A stretch of DNA of 10,000 nt from Penaeus vannamei (Eukaryota; Arthropoda; Malacostraca; Decapoda; Penaeidae). Positions within the stretch are counted from its first letter, which is position 1. Each line of letters starts with the position of its first letter. The stretch spans positions 2,488,685 to 2,498,684 of the forward strand of contig NC_091567.1 in the NCBI RefSeq assembly GCF_042767895.1, read 5' to 3'. Shown piece by piece: positions 9,000 through 10,000 of this stretch. The notes beneath the pieces were generated by a model. It saw only the letters and a program-made list of their open reading frames with translations, did no database searches and was not told the origin of the DNA. The translations under genes were made by a program, and so were the position numbers.

Positions 9000-9467
9000 A
9001 GTCTCCTAGTTAAATTTAAGCCTAACTTAACCTAACCTAACCTAACCTAACCTAACCTAACCAACGTAACCTAACCTAACCTCCACAAATTGCAGGTACT
9101 GTAACCTATCGTGGATTAGAGTGATTTTCGATCAAGTTTATGTGAGAAAACGAAATTTGGAGTCTCCTAGTTAAATTTGAGCCTAACCTAACCTAACCTA
9201 ACCGAACCTAACCTAACCAACGTAACCTAACCTAACCTCCCCAAATTGCAGGTACTGTAACCTATCGTGGATTAGAGTGATTTACGATGAAGTTTATGTG
9301 AGAAAACGAAATTTTGGGTCTCCTGGTTAAATTTGAGCCTAACCTAACCTAACCTAACCTAACCTAACCAACGTAACCTAACCTAACCTCCCCAAATTGC
9401 AGGTATTGTAACCTATCGTGGATTAGAGTGATTTACGATGAAGTTTATGTGAGAAAACGAAATTTGG
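9000..9467. repeat. Three neighbouring units with overlapping private variants
   Basis: Units 9000 and 9161 both begin agtctcctagtt (g-to-a in the leader), seen nowhere else in the window. Units 9161 and 9317 both have gatgaag for gatcaag, also private. Unit 9000 further has aatttaagcc for aatttgagcc, tccac at the core edge and ttttcgat for tttacgat; the unit boundary at 9317 is changed (ttttgggtc). Variants shared only by neighbours are the expected trace of local duplication or conversion. Confidence 0.85.
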
Positions 9468-9932
9468 AGTCTCCTGGTTAAATTTCAGCCTAACCTAACC
9501 TAACCTAACCTAACCTAACCTAACCAACGTAACCTAACCGAACCTCCCCAAATTGCAGGTACTGTAACCTATCGTGGATTAGAGTGATTTACGATCAAGT
9601 TTATGTGAGAAAACGAAATTTGGAGTCTCCTGGTTAAATTTGAGCTTAACCTAACCTAACCTAACCTAACCTAACCTAACCTAACCTAACCAACGTAACC
9701 TAACCTAACCTCCCCAAATTGCAGGTACTGTAACCTATCGTGGATTAGAGTGATTTACGATCAAGTTTATGTGAGAAAACGAAATTTGGAGTCTTCTGGT
9801 TAAATTTGAGCCTAACCTAACCTAACCTAACCTAAACAACGTAACCTAACCTAACCCAAAATTGCAGGTACTGTAACCTATCGTGGATTAGAGTGATTTA
9901 CGATCAAGTTTATGTGAGAAAACGAAATTTGG

Positions 9933-10000
9933 AGTCTCCTGGTTAAATTTGAGCCTAACCTAACCTAACCTAACCTAACCTAACCTAACCTAACCAACGT
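9933..10000. repeat. Partial last unit, cut by the window edge
   Basis: Leader 9933-9953, CC plus eight pentamers, then aacg at 9996-9999. No change from the reference is seen in this part. The core lies beyond the window, so the array continues to the right. Confidence 0.95.

Larger units (their letters stand above)
1..10000. repeat. Tandem satellite array, ~156-bp unit with embedded (CCTAA)n
   Basis: The window is entirely head-to-tail copies of one unit and extends past both edges. Unit starts (first base of agtctcctgg or its variant): 1, 157, 313, 474, 630, 791, 952, 1118, 1274, 1430, 1596, 1762, 1903, 2064, 2230, 2381, 2612, 2768, 2934, 3085, 3241, 3387, 3523, 3655, 3806, 3972, 4128, 4289, 4450, 4616, 4767, 4933, 5089, 5240, 5376, 5532, 5674, 5835, 5996, 6147, 6318, 6464, 6610, 6771, 6951, 7107, 7248, 7404, 7575, 7736, 7882, 8023, 8174, 8354, 8504, 8655, 8818, 9000, 9161, 9317, 9468, 9624, 9790, 9933 (partial). 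Copies differ mainly in the number of TAACC pentamers; the rest is nearly identical, with scattered single-base changes. TTAGG on the minus strand is the arthropod telomere motif, so a subtelomeric satellite is the best reading, though an interstitial or pericentromeric array is not excluded. No transcription signal is evident. Confidence 0.97.

Noticed and set aside
1..10000. Protein-coding reading frames across the repeats
   Set aside because: Each run of three or more pentamers places TAA in all plus frames, and tracts of three or more place TAG in all minus frames. Every unit has such runs, so no frame stays open much beyond one unit, and unit lengths do not keep frame.
1..10000. CRISPR-like regular repeat and spacer pattern
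   Set aside because: The segments between repeats are themselves identical copies, not unique spacers, and the telomere pentamer indicates a eukaryote.
1..10000. Telomere-targeted non-LTR retrotransposon (SART/TRAS type) remains
   Set aside because: These insect elements insert in TTAGG repeats, but the non-telomeric part here is only ~100 bases, has no poly-A tail, no coding trace and no target duplications beyond the pentamer tracts.

Overview
The whole window is one tandem array. It holds 63 complete copies and one partial copy of a satellite unit of about 156 bases, all head to tail on the same strand. No protein-coding gene, RNA gene, transposon or unique sequence is visible. Each unit has a conserved, AT-rich, non-telomeric part of about 100 bases and a stretch of (CCTAA)n. 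Read on the minus strand, (CCTAA)n is (TTAGG)n, the canonical telomere repeat of most insects and many other arthropods. The window is therefore most likely subtelomeric, or otherwise telomere-repeat-derived, satellite DNA from an insect or other arthropod nuclear genome. The species cannot be named from this sequence. The pentamer excludes the vertebrate (TTAGGG), nematode (TTAGGC) and plant (TTTAGGG) motifs as the source.

Unit layout on the + strand, using the copy at 157-312 as reference: a 21-base leader (agtctcctggttaaatttgag), then CC(TAACC)n with n usually 5-9, a 4-base interruption aacg, exactly three TAACC, and a 79-base core that starts tccccaaattgcagg and ends cgaaatttgg. The next leader follows at once. 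Unit lengths I counted by hand: 156 (14 copies), 161 (11), 151 (9), 166 (9), 146 (4), 141 (3), 136 (2), 171 (2), and single or odd lengths 231, 132, 142, 143, 150, 163, 180 (twice) and 182. The mean is about 158. Almost all the length variation comes in 5-base steps in the first TAACC tract. The three TAACC after aacg never change in number.

Region by region: 1-1902 is the most uniform part. At 2381-2611 a unit carries an expanded 22-pentamer tract. 3523-3654 is the shortest unit, lacks aacg and is diverged. 5376-8503 holds most of the diverged units, including two 180-base units with a doubled aacg block (6771 and 8174). 8818-8999 is a second unit without aacg, with 16 pentamers. 9000-10000 contains neighbouring copies that share private variants.

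Coding capacity can be excluded by arithmetic. Five is coprime to three, so any run of three pentamers puts TAA in all three plus frames, and tracts of three or more put TAG in all three minus frames. No open frame can run much beyond one unit. What is of interest is the repeat itself: the fixed versus variable tracts, linked variants that mark copy exchange, a conserved G-rich motif at one tract edge, and the orientation. If the array lies in its native position, the G-strand direction places the chromosome end to the left of base 1.
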